Assembly (NCBI RefSeq): GCF_020991065.1
Contig: NZ_CP087710.1
Coordinates: 2,976,001-3,040,000, forward strand
Length of the DNA stretch: 64,000 nucleotides
Direction of reading: 5' to 3'
Source of the DNA: Nocardioides okcheonensis
GTDB lineage: Bacteria > Actinomycetota > Actinomycetes > Propionibacteriales > Nocardioidaceae
How positions within the stretch are numbered: the stretch's first letter is position 1; each line of letters opens with the position of its first letter. Positions 1 to 8,561 of the stretch are shown piece by piece. A model generated the notes under the pieces. It made no database searches, was not told the origin of the DNA, and was given only the letters and a program-made list of their open reading frames with translations. The position numbers and the translations under genes were made by a program.

Positions 1-223
1 AGCTGGGCCACGCGCCTGCGTCCGGCGGCTGTGTCGCCGTACATCGATCACACCCTTTCGTCGGTGGACGCCTACCCGTCCGGGCGGGCTCCCAAACGTC
101 GTCCCGAGGGGGACGATTCTCGCCGACCCGGCGTCGGCGTCCCACCGCACCCGTCGGGGGCCGAGGGGCGCCCGCGGGCCGATAGGATCGTGCCCACGAC
201 CAGTCCACCGGCGATGGCACGAG
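1..223. other. Upstream region without a recognised gene
   Basis: No convincing coding region is seen; long open frames here are shadows of GC-rich codon bias. A TAGGAT hexamer at 183-188 fits an actinobacterial -10 element. It would start a short leader of about 30 nt ahead of the GTG at 224. No clear -35 is visible. Confidence 0.4.
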
Positions 224-1747
224 GTGTCCGTGACGTTCGACGTCCACCAGCTCGACGCGTTCGTGCTGGTCGGTGCGGTCGTGACGCTGTCGGCGATCCT
301 CGCCGTGCGGGTCTCGGCGGTCGCCGGGCTCCCGTCGCTGCTGATCTACCTGCTGATCGGCGTGTTCCTCGGCGAGGGCGGGCCGTTCGCGATCCCGTTC
401 GACGACGCCCAGCTGGCCCATGCGCTCGGGTTCGGCGCGCTGGCGATCATCCTCGCCGAGGGCGGTCTGACGACCGACTGGCGCGAGATGCGTCCCAGCA
501 TCCGCCTCGGCGTCTCGCTCGCGACGATCGGGGTCGCGGTGTCGGTCGCGGTCGTCGCGGTCGGCGCCCACCTGCTGCTCGGCCTGCCGTGGGAGCTGGC
601 GATCCTGCTCGGGGCGATCTGCTCGCCCACCGACGCCGCCGCGGTCTTCTCGGTCCTCCGGGTCGTGCCGCTGCCCAAGCGGCTCACCGGGGCGCTCGAG
701 GCCGAGTCGGGCCTGAACGACGCCCCGACGGTCGTCCTGGTCGGCGTGATCTCCACCGGCGCGGCCGGGGAGGCCGGCCTGCTCGGGGTGGCCGGCACCA
801 TCGTCTTCGAGCTCGTGGCCGGCGGCCTGATCGGCGTGGTCTGCGGCGTCGCCGGCGCCTGGCTGATGCGCCGGGTCGCCCTGCCGTCCTCGGGCCTCTA
901 CCCCCTGGCCGTGATGAGCCTGGCCTTCACCGCCTACGGCGCCGCCGCGGGCGTCCACGCCTCCGGGTTCGCCGCGATCTACGTCGCGGCGCTGATCCTC
1001 GGCAACAGCGAGCTCCCGCACCGGGTCGCGACCAAGTCGTTCGCCGAGGGCGTGGCCTGGCTCGCCCAGATCGGCCTGTTCGTGATGCTCGGCCTGCTCC
1101 TGTCCCCGGGCCGGATCGACCTCACCACCGTCGTGCAGGCACTCGTGACCGGCCTGGTGCTCACCTTCGTGGCCCGACCGCTGTCGGTCGTCGTGAGCAG
1201 CGTGGTGCAGCGCATGGGCGTGCGCGACCTGGCCTTCATCTCGTGGGCCGGGCTGCGCGGGGCCGTCCCGATCGTGCTCGCCACCATCCCGCTGGCGGAG
1301 GGCGTGGACGGCGCCGACGACCTGTTCGACATCGTGTTCGTGATGGTCGTGGTCTACACGCTCCTGACCGGTCCCACGCTGCCCGCGGTCGCGCGTTGGC
1401 TGCGGGTCGCCCGGCGCTCGGAGCCGCGCGGGCTCGACGTCGAGGCCGCCCCGCTCGAGCGGGTGGCCGCCGACCTGCTGCAGGTGACGATCGCCCCGAC
1501 GTCGAAGATGCACGGGGTCGAGGTCGGCGAGCTGCGGCTGCCGGCCGGCGCGTCGGTCTCGCTGGTGATCCGCTCCGACGAGGTGCTGGTGCCGGAACGG
1601 CGCACGGTCCTGCGCTCGGGCGACGACCTGGTCGTCGTCACCCCCCGCAAGCAGCGCGAGGCCACCGAGGCGCGGCTGCGCCAGGTCTCGCAGCACGGCC
1701 GACTCGCCCGGTGGGCCGGGGAGCTGCGCCCGTTCGAGGGCGACTGA
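224..1747 (+). CDS. Monovalent cation/proton antiporter (CPA1, NhaP2/CvrA-like) with C-terminal RCK_C domain
   Basis: A 507-residue inner-membrane protein expected to exchange K+ or Na+ for H+ and so help control cytoplasmic cation content and pH. About twelve hydrophobic segments fill residues 10-390. Two family hallmarks are visible: SPTDAAAVFSVLR near residue 131 and ESGLNDAPTVV near 164, which carry the conserved Asp residues of the transport site. Residues about 410-500 are soluble and look like an RCK_C/TrkA-C domain (VTIAPTSKMHGVEVGEL, then DDLVVVTP), which in NhaP2-type proteins binds a nucleotide regulator. The GTG start gives the expected N terminus. It stands alone: the next gene lies on the other strand and ends close behind it. 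Na+ versus K+ preference cannot be read from sequence. Confidence 0.85.
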   Translation: MSVTFDVHQLDAFVLVGAVVTLSAILAVRVSAVAGLPSLLIYLLIGVFLGEGGPFAIPFDDAQLAHALGFGALAIILAEGGLTTDWREMRPSIRLGVSLATIGVAVSVAVVAVGAHLLLGLPWELAILLGAICSPTDAAAVFSVLRVVPLPKRLTGALEAESGLNDAPTVVLVGVISTGAAGEAGLLGVAGTIVFELVAGGLIGVVCGVAGAWLMRRVALPSSGLYPLAVMSLAFTAYGAAAGVHASGFAAIYVAALILGNSELPHRVATKSFAEGVAWLAQIGLFVMLGLLLSPGRIDLTTVVQALVTGLVLTFVARPLSVVVSSVVQRMGVRDLAFISWAGLRGAVPIVLATIPLAEGVDGADDLFDIVFVMVVVYTLLTGPTLPAVARWLRVARRSEPRGLDVEAAPLERVAADLLQVTIAPTSKMHGVEVGELRLPAGASVSLVIRSDEVLVPERRTVLRSGDDLVVVTPRKQREATEARLRQVSQHGRLARWAGELRPFEGD

Positions 1748-1773
1748 GCGAGGTCAGGCGGGGCCGGCGTCGG

Positions 1774-2277
1774 TCACTCGGCGCCGGTCGCCCGGCAGTA
1801 GGTGGCGGGAGCCTCCGCGACGACCGACTCGACCTGCTTGGTGCGCAGCGCCTTGAACTTCTCGCCGACCACGACGACCACGCCGTCGCCGAGCGCGTCG
1901 CCCGGCACGACCTTCGCCTTCTTGAACTGCTGGCGCACCAACTGGACGGCCGGGTTGGTGGCGTCGTCGGCCCAGATCTGGGTGGTGGCGGCCGGCTTCG
2001 GGGAGTCGCCGACGCCGCCCGCGACGAAGCCGCGCTCGACGAGCTCGGCGCTCGTCGACCCGGCGAGGCCGCTGCGCCCGCTGCCGTTGTAGACGCTCAC
2101 CACGACCTGGTCGCGGCGGACCTCGGCCCCGGCGTCGACGGAGGTGTCCTCGCAGATCGCGACGGGCTCGTCCTCGGGGAACGGCTCGGTGAACGCGGCC
2201 CACCCCCAGAGCGCGCCGACGAGCACGAGCAGCGCGAGCACGGCGAGGGTCAGCGCCGAGCGCAGCCCGGCGCTCAT
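1774..2277 (-). CDS. LytR C-terminal domain protein, single-pass membrane
   Basis: A protein of 167 residues read from the ATG at 2277. A hydrophobic segment follows the N terminus (residues about 8-26, TLAVLALLVLVGALWGWAAF), so the rest is probably extracytoplasmic. The body matches the LytR_C fold: VVVSVYNGSGRSGLAGSTSAEL, then a long stretch ending in VVVVVGEKFKAL. LytR_C domains occur in cell-envelope proteins, often fused to or near LCP ligases, but their exact role is not settled. The start overlaps the stop of the upstream gene as ATGA, so the two are translationally coupled. A longer open frame reaches 2391, but those residues are Arg-rich shadow. Confidence 0.75.
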   Translation of the reverse strand: MSAGLRSALTLAVLALLVLVGALWGWAAFTEPFPEDEPVAICEDTSVDAGAEVRRDQVVVSVYNGSGRSGLAGSTSAELVERGFVAGGVGDSPKPAATTQIWADDATNPAVQLVRQQFKKAKVVPGDALGDGVVVVVGEKFKALRTKQVESVVAEAPATYCRATGAE

Positions 2278-2594
2278 CCGGTCGCTCCCGCGTCGGCGTG
2301 GTGCACGCGGGCGTGCAGCACGCTGCGCTGCTGCAGGGCGGCGCGCAGCGCGCGGTGGAGGCCGTCCTCGAGGTAGAGGTCGCCGCGCCACGACACCACG
2401 TGCGCGAACAGGTCGCCGTAGAAGGTCGAGTCCTCGTCGAGGAGCGCGTCGAGCTGCAGCGTGTCCTTGGTGGTCACCAGCTCGTCGAGGCGGACCTGCC
2501 GCGGCGGCAGGTCAGCCCAGGCGCGGGAGGTCAGCCCGTGGTCGGGGTAGGGCCGGCCGACGCCCACCCGCTTGAAGATCACGCGAGCGATCAT
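2274..2594 (-). CDS. Conserved actinobacterial small protein
   Basis: A 106-residue soluble protein beginning MIARVIFKRVGVGRPYPDHG, with a conserved-looking core (RQVRLDELVTTKDTLQLDALL, DLYLEDGLHRALRAALQQR). The phrase LYLEDGLHRALRA resembles the substrate-binding motif of ParB-like domains. From memory, relatives in Nocardioides are sometimes labelled VapB-like antitoxin, but no toxin gene adjoins it, so that label should not be taken as function. It is the first gene of a two-gene unit with the LytR_C gene (ATGA overlap). It is divergent from the HerA-like gene starting at 2640, leaving a 45-bp shared promoter region. Confidence 0.6.
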   Translation of the reverse strand: MIARVIFKRVGVGRPYPDHGLTSRAWADLPPRQVRLDELVTTKDTLQLDALLDEDSTFYGDLFAHVVSWRGDLYLEDGLHRALRAALQQRSVLHARVHHADAGATG

Positions 2595-2639
2595 AACGAC
2601 GCCCTCGTCGGGCCCGCCGCCGCTGACTAGGCTCGCGCC

Positions 2640-4253
2640 ATGACGGAGACCCCCGAGGCCACGCCCGCCCCCTCCGGGAGCACGCCCGGCGCCACCGACC
2701 CGATCTCCGAGGCGGTCGCGGCGGGCTACCGCTTCGACGGCCCGGCGCTCGAGCTGGGCGGGCTGATGCTCGACGCCGAGACGCTGGGCGACGCCCGGAT
2801 CCGGATCCCGCTCGCCATGCTCAACCGGCACGGTCTGGTCGCCGGCGCCACCGGCACCGGCAAGACCAAGACCCTCCAGCTGCTCGCCGAGCAGCTCAGC
2901 GCCCAGGGCGTCCCGGTGTTCGCCGCCGACATCAAGGGCGACCTGTCGGGCCTGGGCGTGGCGGGCGAGCCGAGCGACAAGCTCTCCGCCCGCACCGCGA
3001 GCGTCGGACAGGAGTGGACCGCCACCGCGTTCCCCACCGAGCTCTACGCGATCGGCGGCCAGGGCACCGGCGTACCGGTCCGGGTGACGATGAGCGCCTT
3101 CGGCCCGACGCTGCTGGCCAAGGTCCTCGACCTCAACGAGACCCAGGAGTCCTCGCTGGGCCTGGTCTTCTACTACTGCGACTCCCACGGGCTGCCGCTG
3201 CTCGACCTCGCCGACCTGCGCGCGGTCCTGCAGTACCTCACCGCCGACGCCGCCGGGAAGGCCGAGCTCAAGACGATCGGCGGGCTGTCTCCCCAGACCG
3301 CCGGCGTCATCCTGCGCGAGCTGGTGGCGTTCGAGGCGCAGGGCGCCGACGTGTTCTTCGGGGAGCCGGAGTTCGACACCAAGGACTTCCTGCGCACCAC
3401 CGAGGACGGCCGCGGCATCATCAGCCTGCTGGAGCTGCCGAACCTGCAGGACCGTCCTGCGCTGTTCTCGACCTTCCTCATGTGGCTGCTCGCGGACCTC
3501 TTCCACGACCTGCCGGAGGAGGGTGACCTCGACAAGCCCAAGCTGGTCTTCTTCTTCGACGAGGCGCACCTGCTCTTCCACGACGCCTCCGACGCCTTCC
3601 TCGACCAGGTCGCCCAGACCGTCCGCCTGATCCGCTCGAAGGGCGTCGGCGTCTTCTTCGTGACCCAGTCGCCGACCGACGTCCCCGACGACGTGCTCGC
3701 CCAGCTCGGCTCGCGCGTGCAGCACCAGCTCCGCGCGCACACCCCCAACGACGCCAAGGCGCTGAAGGCGACCGTCAACACCTATCCCACGAGCGGCTAC
3801 GACGACCTCGCCCAGGTCCTCACCAGCCTGGGCATCGGCGAGGCCGTGGTCACCGTGATGAACGAGCGCGGTGCGCCCACCCCGGTCGCCTGGACCCGCC
3901 TGCGCGCCCCCGAGTCGCTGATGGACGCCGCCCCGGCCGAGGCGATGGCCGCCGCGGTCGCCGCCTCGCCCCTCACCCCGAAGTACGCCGAGGCGATCGA
4001 CCGCGAGTCGGCCCGCGAGCTGCTCGCGAAGAAGCTCGAGGAGGGCGCGCGCAAGGCGGCCGAGGACGCCCGGGTGCAGGAGATGGCCCGCGAGCAGAAG
4101 AACGAGCGGGTCACCACCGCCTCGCGGAAGAAGGCCGCGAAGGAGCAGGACTCGATGGTCGAGACGGTCGTGAAGTCGACCGCCTTCAAGGACTTCATGC
4201 GGACCGCCGCCCGCGAGATCGCGCGCGGGATGTTCAAGAGCGGCCGGCGGTAG
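2640..4253 (+). CDS. HerA-like ATPase/helicase, DUF853 (YjgR) family
   Basis: A 537-residue cytosolic P-loop ATPase. Walker A is GATGTGKT at residues 69-76 and Walker B is VFFFDEAHLLF near 302-312, followed by a sensor-like FFVTQSPTD. This is the FtsK/HerA branch of RecA-fold motors. The C terminus (about 450-520) is a charged helical region rich in Lys, Glu and Arg, ending in a short basic tail. DUF853 proteins are widespread and uncharacterised, though DNA translocation is plausible. A TAGGCT -10 hexamer at 2628-2633 ends six bases before the ATG, and no Shine-Dalgarno sequence is visible, so the mRNA is probably leaderless. Confidence 0.85.
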   Translation: MTETPEATPAPSGSTPGATDPISEAVAAGYRFDGPALELGGLMLDAETLGDARIRIPLAMLNRHGLVAGATGTGKTKTLQLLAEQLSAQGVPVFAADIKGDLSGLGVAGEPSDKLSARTASVGQEWTATAFPTELYAIGGQGTGVPVRVTMSAFGPTLLAKVLDLNETQESSLGLVFYYCDSHGLPLLDLADLRAVLQYLTADAAGKAELKTIGGLSPQTAGVILRELVAFEAQGADVFFGEPEFDTKDFLRTTEDGRGIISLLELPNLQDRPALFSTFLMWLLADLFHDLPEEGDLDKPKLVFFFDEAHLLFHDASDAFLDQVAQTVRLIRSKGVGVFFVTQSPTDVPDDVLAQLGSRVQHQLRAHTPNDAKALKATVNTYPTSGYDDLAQVLTSLGIGEAVVTVMNERGAPTPVAWTRLRAPESLMDAAPAEAMAAAVAASPLTPKYAEAIDRESARELLAKKLEEGARKAAEDARVQEMAREQKNERVTTASRKKAAKEQDSMVETVVKSTAFKDFMRTAAREIARGMFKSGRR

Positions 4254-4274
4254 GGCGCCAGCCGCCAGCCCGGG

Positions 4275-4412
4275 GAGCGGTGGCCCACCCACATTCCTGG
4301 CGCTGAAAGTGTGGCTCACGCACCGCCCGCCGGCGTGTCGGCGTACGACGCGCGCTCGAGCGGTGGCCCACCCACATTGCTGGCGCTGGAAGTGTGGCTC
4401 ACGCACCGCCCG
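4275..4412. repeat. Two direct copies of an imperfect-hairpin repeat between convergent genes
   Basis: A unit of about 55 bp starts at 4275 and again at 4358 (83-bp period). Each copy reads GAGCGGTGGCCCACCCACATT, a near-identical CTGGCGCTG segment, then AAGTGTGGCTCACGCACCGC. The outer parts of each copy are imperfectly complementary, so each could fold into a hairpin. The location between two convergent stop codons suits a bidirectional terminator or a dispersed intergenic repeat. Confidence 0.6.
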
Positions 4413-4439
4413 GCAGGGAGCGGGCGGCCCGCGGGCGGA

Positions 4440-7400
4440 TCACATCGTCGGGTCGAGCCAGGCGAGCTGGGCGGTCTGGGTGCCGCCGTCGCGGGTGACG
4501 ACGCGGGCGCGGCCCTCGGGGGCAGGCTGCGGACGCAGGTTGCCGATCAGCACGCCCTCGTCGCGCGGGCCCGAGAGCATGACGCCCGGCATCGCGAGGT
4601 CGCGCAGCGACTGGATGACCGGCTCGTAGAGCGCGCGCGACGCGCCACCGGTGCGGCGGGCGACCACGACGTGCAGGCCGACGTCGCGCGCCTGCGCCAT
4701 CAGCGGCTGGAGCGACGACACGGGTGAGGACTGCGCGGTCGCGACGAGGTCGTAGTCGTCGACGACCACGAACACCTCGGCGCCGGACCACCACGACCGG
4801 TTGCGCAGCTGCTCGGGCGTCACGTCGGGCCCGGGGATCCGGCCCTCGAGGTAGCTCGCGATGTCCTTGAGCGTGGGCGTCGCCTGCGTCGCGGACGTCA
4901 GGTAGTTGAGGAGGTACTCGTCGGGCACCTCGCCGAGCATCGAGCGGCGGTAGTCGACGAGGACGATCTGCGCCTCCTTGGGCGTCCGGGTCCGCATCAC
5001 CTCGTGGACGTACGCCCGCAGCAGCGCGCTCTTGCCGGACTGGCCGTCGCCGAAGACCAGCATGTGCGGCTCGGCGTCGACGTCGAGGCCGACCGGCGCG
5101 AGCTCCTTCTCGTTGATGCCGAGCAGGAGGTGCCGGGTCGGCAGCTGGCGGCGGACGGCGTCCTCGCGGATCGCCTCGAGGGTGACCTTCTCGGGCAGCA
5201 GGCGCAGCTTCGGGCCCTGCGGGCCGGTCCAGGCCGCGGCCACCTTGTCGATCAGGTCGTCGACGCCGTCGCCGAGGCTGTCGGGGTCGCCCTTGGCGTC
5301 GATGCGCGGCAGCGCGCCGAGGAAGTGCAGCTTCGACGGCACCAGGCCGCGGCCGGGACGCCCGACCGGCACCAGCGCCGCGACCTTGCGGTCGACCTCG
5401 GAGTCGAGCGGGTCACCGAGCCGCAGCTCGAGCTTGGAGCCGAAGACGTCGCGCATCGCGGCGCGGAAGTCCGCCCAGCGGGTCGAGGCGGTCACGATGT
5501 GGAGGCCGAAGGTCAGGCCGCGCGCGGCGAGCTGCTGGATCTCCATCTCGAGGTCGTCGAACTCCGCGCGCAGCGTGCTCCATCCGTCGATCACCAGGAA
5601 GACGTCGCCCCACCCGTCGTCGGCGCGGCCCTGGGCGCGACGCGACCGGTAGGTCTCGATCGAGTCGATGCCGTTCTGGCGGAAGTACGCCTCGCGGCGG
5701 TCGACGATGCCCTCGACCTCCGCCATCACGCGGCGCACGACGTCGGGCTCGGAGCGGGTCGCGACGCCGGACACGTGCGGCAGGCGGGTCAGCGGCGCGA
5801 ACGTGCCGCCGCCGAAGTCGAGGACGAAGAACTGCGACTCCAGCGGCGTGGTCACCAGCGCCATGCTGGTCACGATGGAGCGCAGCAGGGTGCTCTTGCC
5901 CGACCGGGGACCGCCGACGACGGCCACGTGGCCGGCGGCGCCGGTGAGGTTGAGCGTCATCGTGTCGCGGCGCTGCTCGCGCGGGCGGTCGACGGTGCCG
6001 AGCGGGATGACCAGGCCCGGCACGGAGCGCCACTGCGGCGAGGTGAGGCCGAGGTCGGGGTGCTCGACGAGGTCGGGCATGAGCTCGTCGAGGGTGTCGG
6101 GCACGTCGAGCGGCGGCAGCCAGACCTGATGGGCCTCCGGGCCCTGGCCGATCATCCGCTCCACGGCGATGTCGAGCAGCGACGGCTGCTCGCCCTGCTG
6201 TTGGACGGCCTGGGTCGGCGCGGGCGCCTCCTCGTCGTCGCGCAGCGGCTCGAGGGACTGCACCTCGGAGATCGTGAACGGGAGGATGCCGCGGATGACG
6301 CCGCCCTCGTCGCGGGCGACGCGGGTGCGGTTCGACGGCGGTCCGGAGACGTACGCCGCCTTGAACCGCAGCAGCGTCGACTGGTCGGGCTTGAGGTAGC
6401 CGAGGCCGGGGACGGCGGGCAGCTCGTAGGCGTCCGGGACGCCGAGGACCGCGCGGGACTCGCCGGCGGAGAAGGTGCGCAGGCCGACCCGGTAGGACAG
6501 GTGGGACTCCAGGCCGCGCAGCCGGCCCTCCTCCAGGCGCTGGGAGGCGAGCAGCAGGTGCAGTCCGAGCGAGCGGCCGAGGCGGCCGATCGCGACGAAC
6601 AGGTCGATGAACTCCGGCTTGGCCGACAGCATCTCGGAGAACTCGTCGACGACGATGAAGAGCGACGGCATCGGCTCGAGCGGCTCGCCGTTGGCGCGGG
6701 CCTTCTCGTAGTCGCGGACCGAGGCGTAGTTGCCGGCGTCGCGCAGCAGCTCCTGGCGGCGCGTCATCTCGCCCGACAGGGCGTCCTGCATGCGGTCGAC
6801 GAGGGTGAGCTCGTTGGCGAGGTTGGTGATGACGGCCGACACGTGCGGCATGTCGGCCATGCCGGCGAAGGTCGCGCCGCCCTTGAAGTCGACGAGCACC
6901 AGGTTGAGCTGCTCGGACGAGTGCGTCATCACCAGGCCGAGGACGAGCGTGCGGAGGAACTCCGACTTGCCGGAGCCCGTCGCGCCGATCACCAGGCCGT
7001 GCGGGCCCATGCCCTGCTGGGCGGACTCCTTGATGTCGAGGTGGATCAGGCCGCCGGAGTCGCCGATGCCGATCGGGACGCGCAGCCGGTCGCGGGCCGG
7101 TCGTGGCCGCCACGCGGTGGCCGGGTCGTAGGCGAAGATGTCGCCGAGGCCGAGCAGCTCCATGTGGTCGGGCGTGGTCGAGGTGATGTCGACGGTGCCG
7201 CCGGACGACGACGCCTCGGCGCTGGCGGTCTTGAGCGGCGCGATCCGGCGGGCGAACGCCTCCGCGGTCGCGAGGTCGCACTGGTCGGCGAGCGCCTTGA
7301 CCGGCTCGCCGCGCAGCCGCAGCGCGCGCACCGGGCGCTTGCCGAGCTCGTCGGGCCCGTCGACGAACTCCAGGCGCAGCCGGGTGGCGTCCTCGAGCTC

Positions 7401-8444
7401 GTCCCAGCGGCTGGGGAGGTCGAGGAGGGTGACGCCGTGCAGGCCGTCGGGCGGGACGATGTGGTTGCCGGGCGGCAGGTGGCCGCCGTCGATGACCAGC
7501 AGGATGTGCGGCGTGGCGGCGCGCTCGTCGGCGCCGAAGCGGGGGCGGTCGCTGAGGTCGGGCGGCAGCAGCGCACCGAGGTCGTCGAGCGACGTCGACA
7601 CCAGGCGCATCGGCCCGACCGCGTCGGACTCGCGCTGGCTCTGGGCGTGGGGGAGCCACTTGACCCAGTCCCAGTGGGTGAGGTTCTGCTCCGAGGACAG
7701 CACGGCGACGACCAGCTGGTCGGGGTTCTGGAACGCGGTGGCCGAGCAGATCATCGCGCGGGCGGTCGAGCGGACCTCCTCGGCGTCGCCGCACAGCTCG
7801 ATCCGGTCGAACGCGCGCAGGTCGATCGACGCCGGCAGGTTCGGCTGCAGCCGGTGCACCACGAGCAGCCGGTGGAGCGCGGAGGCCGCGGCCGGGTCGA
7901 CCTGGTCGACCGGCGCGCTCTCCGGCGGCACCAGCTCCAGCGAGAGCGGCTGCGCGCACAGGCCGTAGCGCACGTGCAGGAAGTTGTCGTCGGAGGCGGT
8001 GTGCTCCCACAGGCGGGTGCGGTCCTCGGCGAGCGAGGGGAGCGCCTCGGGCTCGGGGTGGTGCCAGTTGAGGGCGCGACGCTGCTGGTCGGCGGCCTCG
8101 CGGGCCACCTTGCGGATGTTGCTGAGGTAGCGGAGGTACTCGGTGCGCGAGCCCGTGACCTGCTGCGCGCGCTGCTTCCGCTGCCGGTCGATCTGCACGA
8201 TGATGAAGCCGAGGGTGGCGAAGAGGAACATGCCGGCGGCCAGGAAGCTGCGGCTCTTGTTCGCCCCGCCCATCGTCGCCACGAGCACGATCGAGCCGAG
8301 GCTGCCGAGCATCGGGATGGCGTTCATCAGCACGCCGCCGGCGCCCTCGCCCTCCTGGAGCTCAGGCGGGGGCTGCAGGACGATCTGCCCGCCCGGCATC
8401 TCCGGCTCGTCGAGCCGCTGCCCGCCACGCAATGTCGTGCTCAA
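4440..8444 (-). CDS. eccC: Type VII secretion ATPase EccC (fused EccCa-EccCb)
   Basis: A 1334-residue FtsK/SpoIIIE-type motor that powers ESX secretion at the inner membrane. Two hydrophobic segments (about 45-58 and 67-85) anchor the N terminus. Three ATPase modules follow, with Walker A at 487-494 (GATGSGKS), 844-851 (GGPRSGKS) and 1132-1139 (GDGQSGKS). The first also has VVDEFSEM as its Walker B region. This three-module single chain is the non-split EccC form. The TTG start is preceded by GGGGGACGAG. It is divergent from the eccD at 8562, and the shared 117 bp holds opposed -10-like hexamers. Next to eccD, eccB, mycP and two WXG100 genes, it defines a complete minimal ESX locus. Confidence 0.95.
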   Translation of the reverse strand: MSTTLRGGQRLDEPEMPGGQIVLQPPPELQEGEGAGGVLMNAIPMLGSLGSIVLVATMGGANKSRSFLAAGMFLFATLGFIIVQIDRQRKQRAQQVTGSRTEYLRYLSNIRKVAREAADQQRRALNWHHPEPEALPSLAEDRTRLWEHTASDDNFLHVRYGLCAQPLSLELVPPESAPVDQVDPAAASALHRLLVVHRLQPNLPASIDLRAFDRIELCGDAEEVRSTARAMICSATAFQNPDQLVVAVLSSEQNLTHWDWVKWLPHAQSQRESDAVGPMRLVSTSLDDLGALLPPDLSDRPRFGADERAATPHILLVIDGGHLPPGNHIVPPDGLHGVTLLDLPSRWDELEDATRLRLEFVDGPDELGKRPVRALRLRGEPVKALADQCDLATAEAFARRIAPLKTASAEASSSGGTVDITSTTPDHMELLGLGDIFAYDPATAWRPRPARDRLRVPIGIGDSGGLIHLDIKESAQQGMGPHGLVIGATGSGKSEFLRTLVLGLVMTHSSEQLNLVLVDFKGGATFAGMADMPHVSAVITNLANELTLVDRMQDALSGEMTRRQELLRDAGNYASVRDYEKARANGEPLEPMPSLFIVVDEFSEMLSAKPEFIDLFVAIGRLGRSLGLHLLLASQRLEEGRLRGLESHLSYRVGLRTFSAGESRAVLGVPDAYELPAVPGLGYLKPDQSTLLRFKAAYVSGPPSNRTRVARDEGGVIRGILPFTISEVQSLEPLRDDEEAPAPTQAVQQQGEQPSLLDIAVERMIGQGPEAHQVWLPPLDVPDTLDELMPDLVEHPDLGLTSPQWRSVPGLVIPLGTVDRPREQRRDTMTLNLTGAAGHVAVVGGPRSGKSTLLRSIVTSMALVTTPLESQFFVLDFGGGTFAPLTRLPHVSGVATRSEPDVVRRVMAEVEGIVDRREAYFRQNGIDSIETYRSRRAQGRADDGWGDVFLVIDGWSTLRAEFDDLEMEIQQLAARGLTFGLHIVTASTRWADFRAAMRDVFGSKLELRLGDPLDSEVDRKVAALVPVGRPGRGLVPSKLHFLGALPRIDAKGDPDSLGDGVDDLIDKVAAAWTGPQGPKLRLLPEKVTLEAIREDAVRRQLPTRHLLLGINEKELAPVGLDVDAEPHMLVFGDGQSGKSALLRAYVHEVMRTRTPKEAQIVLVDYRRSMLGEVPDEYLLNYLTSATQATPTLKDIASYLEGRIPGPDVTPEQLRNRSWWSGAEVFVVVDDYDLVATAQSSPVSSLQPLMAQARDVGLHVVVARRTGGASRALYEPVIQSLRDLAMPGVMLSGPRDEGVLIGNLRPQPAPEGRARVVTRDGGTQTAQLAWLDPTM

Positions 8445-8481
8445 CTCGTCCCCCAGTGCCCAGCCCGATGAAGTCGCGACG

Positions 8482-8517
8482 ATGATAGGTGTGCTCCTGC
8501 ACCCGCGCGACTACCCT
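8482..8517. promoter_or_regulatory. Divergent promoter region between eccC and eccD
   Basis: On the minus strand TATCAT (8487-8482) is a -10-like hexamer about 40 nt upstream of eccC. On the plus strand TACCCT (8512-8517) sits about 45 nt upstream of eccD. No clear -35 boxes are seen. Assignment is by hexamer resemblance only. Confidence 0.35.
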
Positions 8518-8561
8518 GCTGCGCAGAAGCGCCCGTCCCGATGCACGCGAAGGGGGAATCC

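Noticed and set aside
31..2376. Very long open frame (781 codons) on the plus strand
   Set aside because: Arg/Gly/Ala-rich composition with no motifs; it overlaps a clear antiporter and opposite-strand genes. It is a shadow of GC-rich codon bias.
2274..4406. 710-codon minus-strand frame opposite the HerA-like gene
   Set aside because: Only its last 106 codons (2274-2594) look like a real gene; the rest is an antisense shadow of the ATPase gene.
4275..4412. CRISPR-like array
   Set aside because: Only two units, long imperfect repeats and no cas genes; better seen as duplicated hairpin repeats.
5004..8471. 1155-codon plus-strand frame opposite eccC
   Set aside because: Low-complexity composition, no recognisable domain, fully antisense to a well supported EccC.
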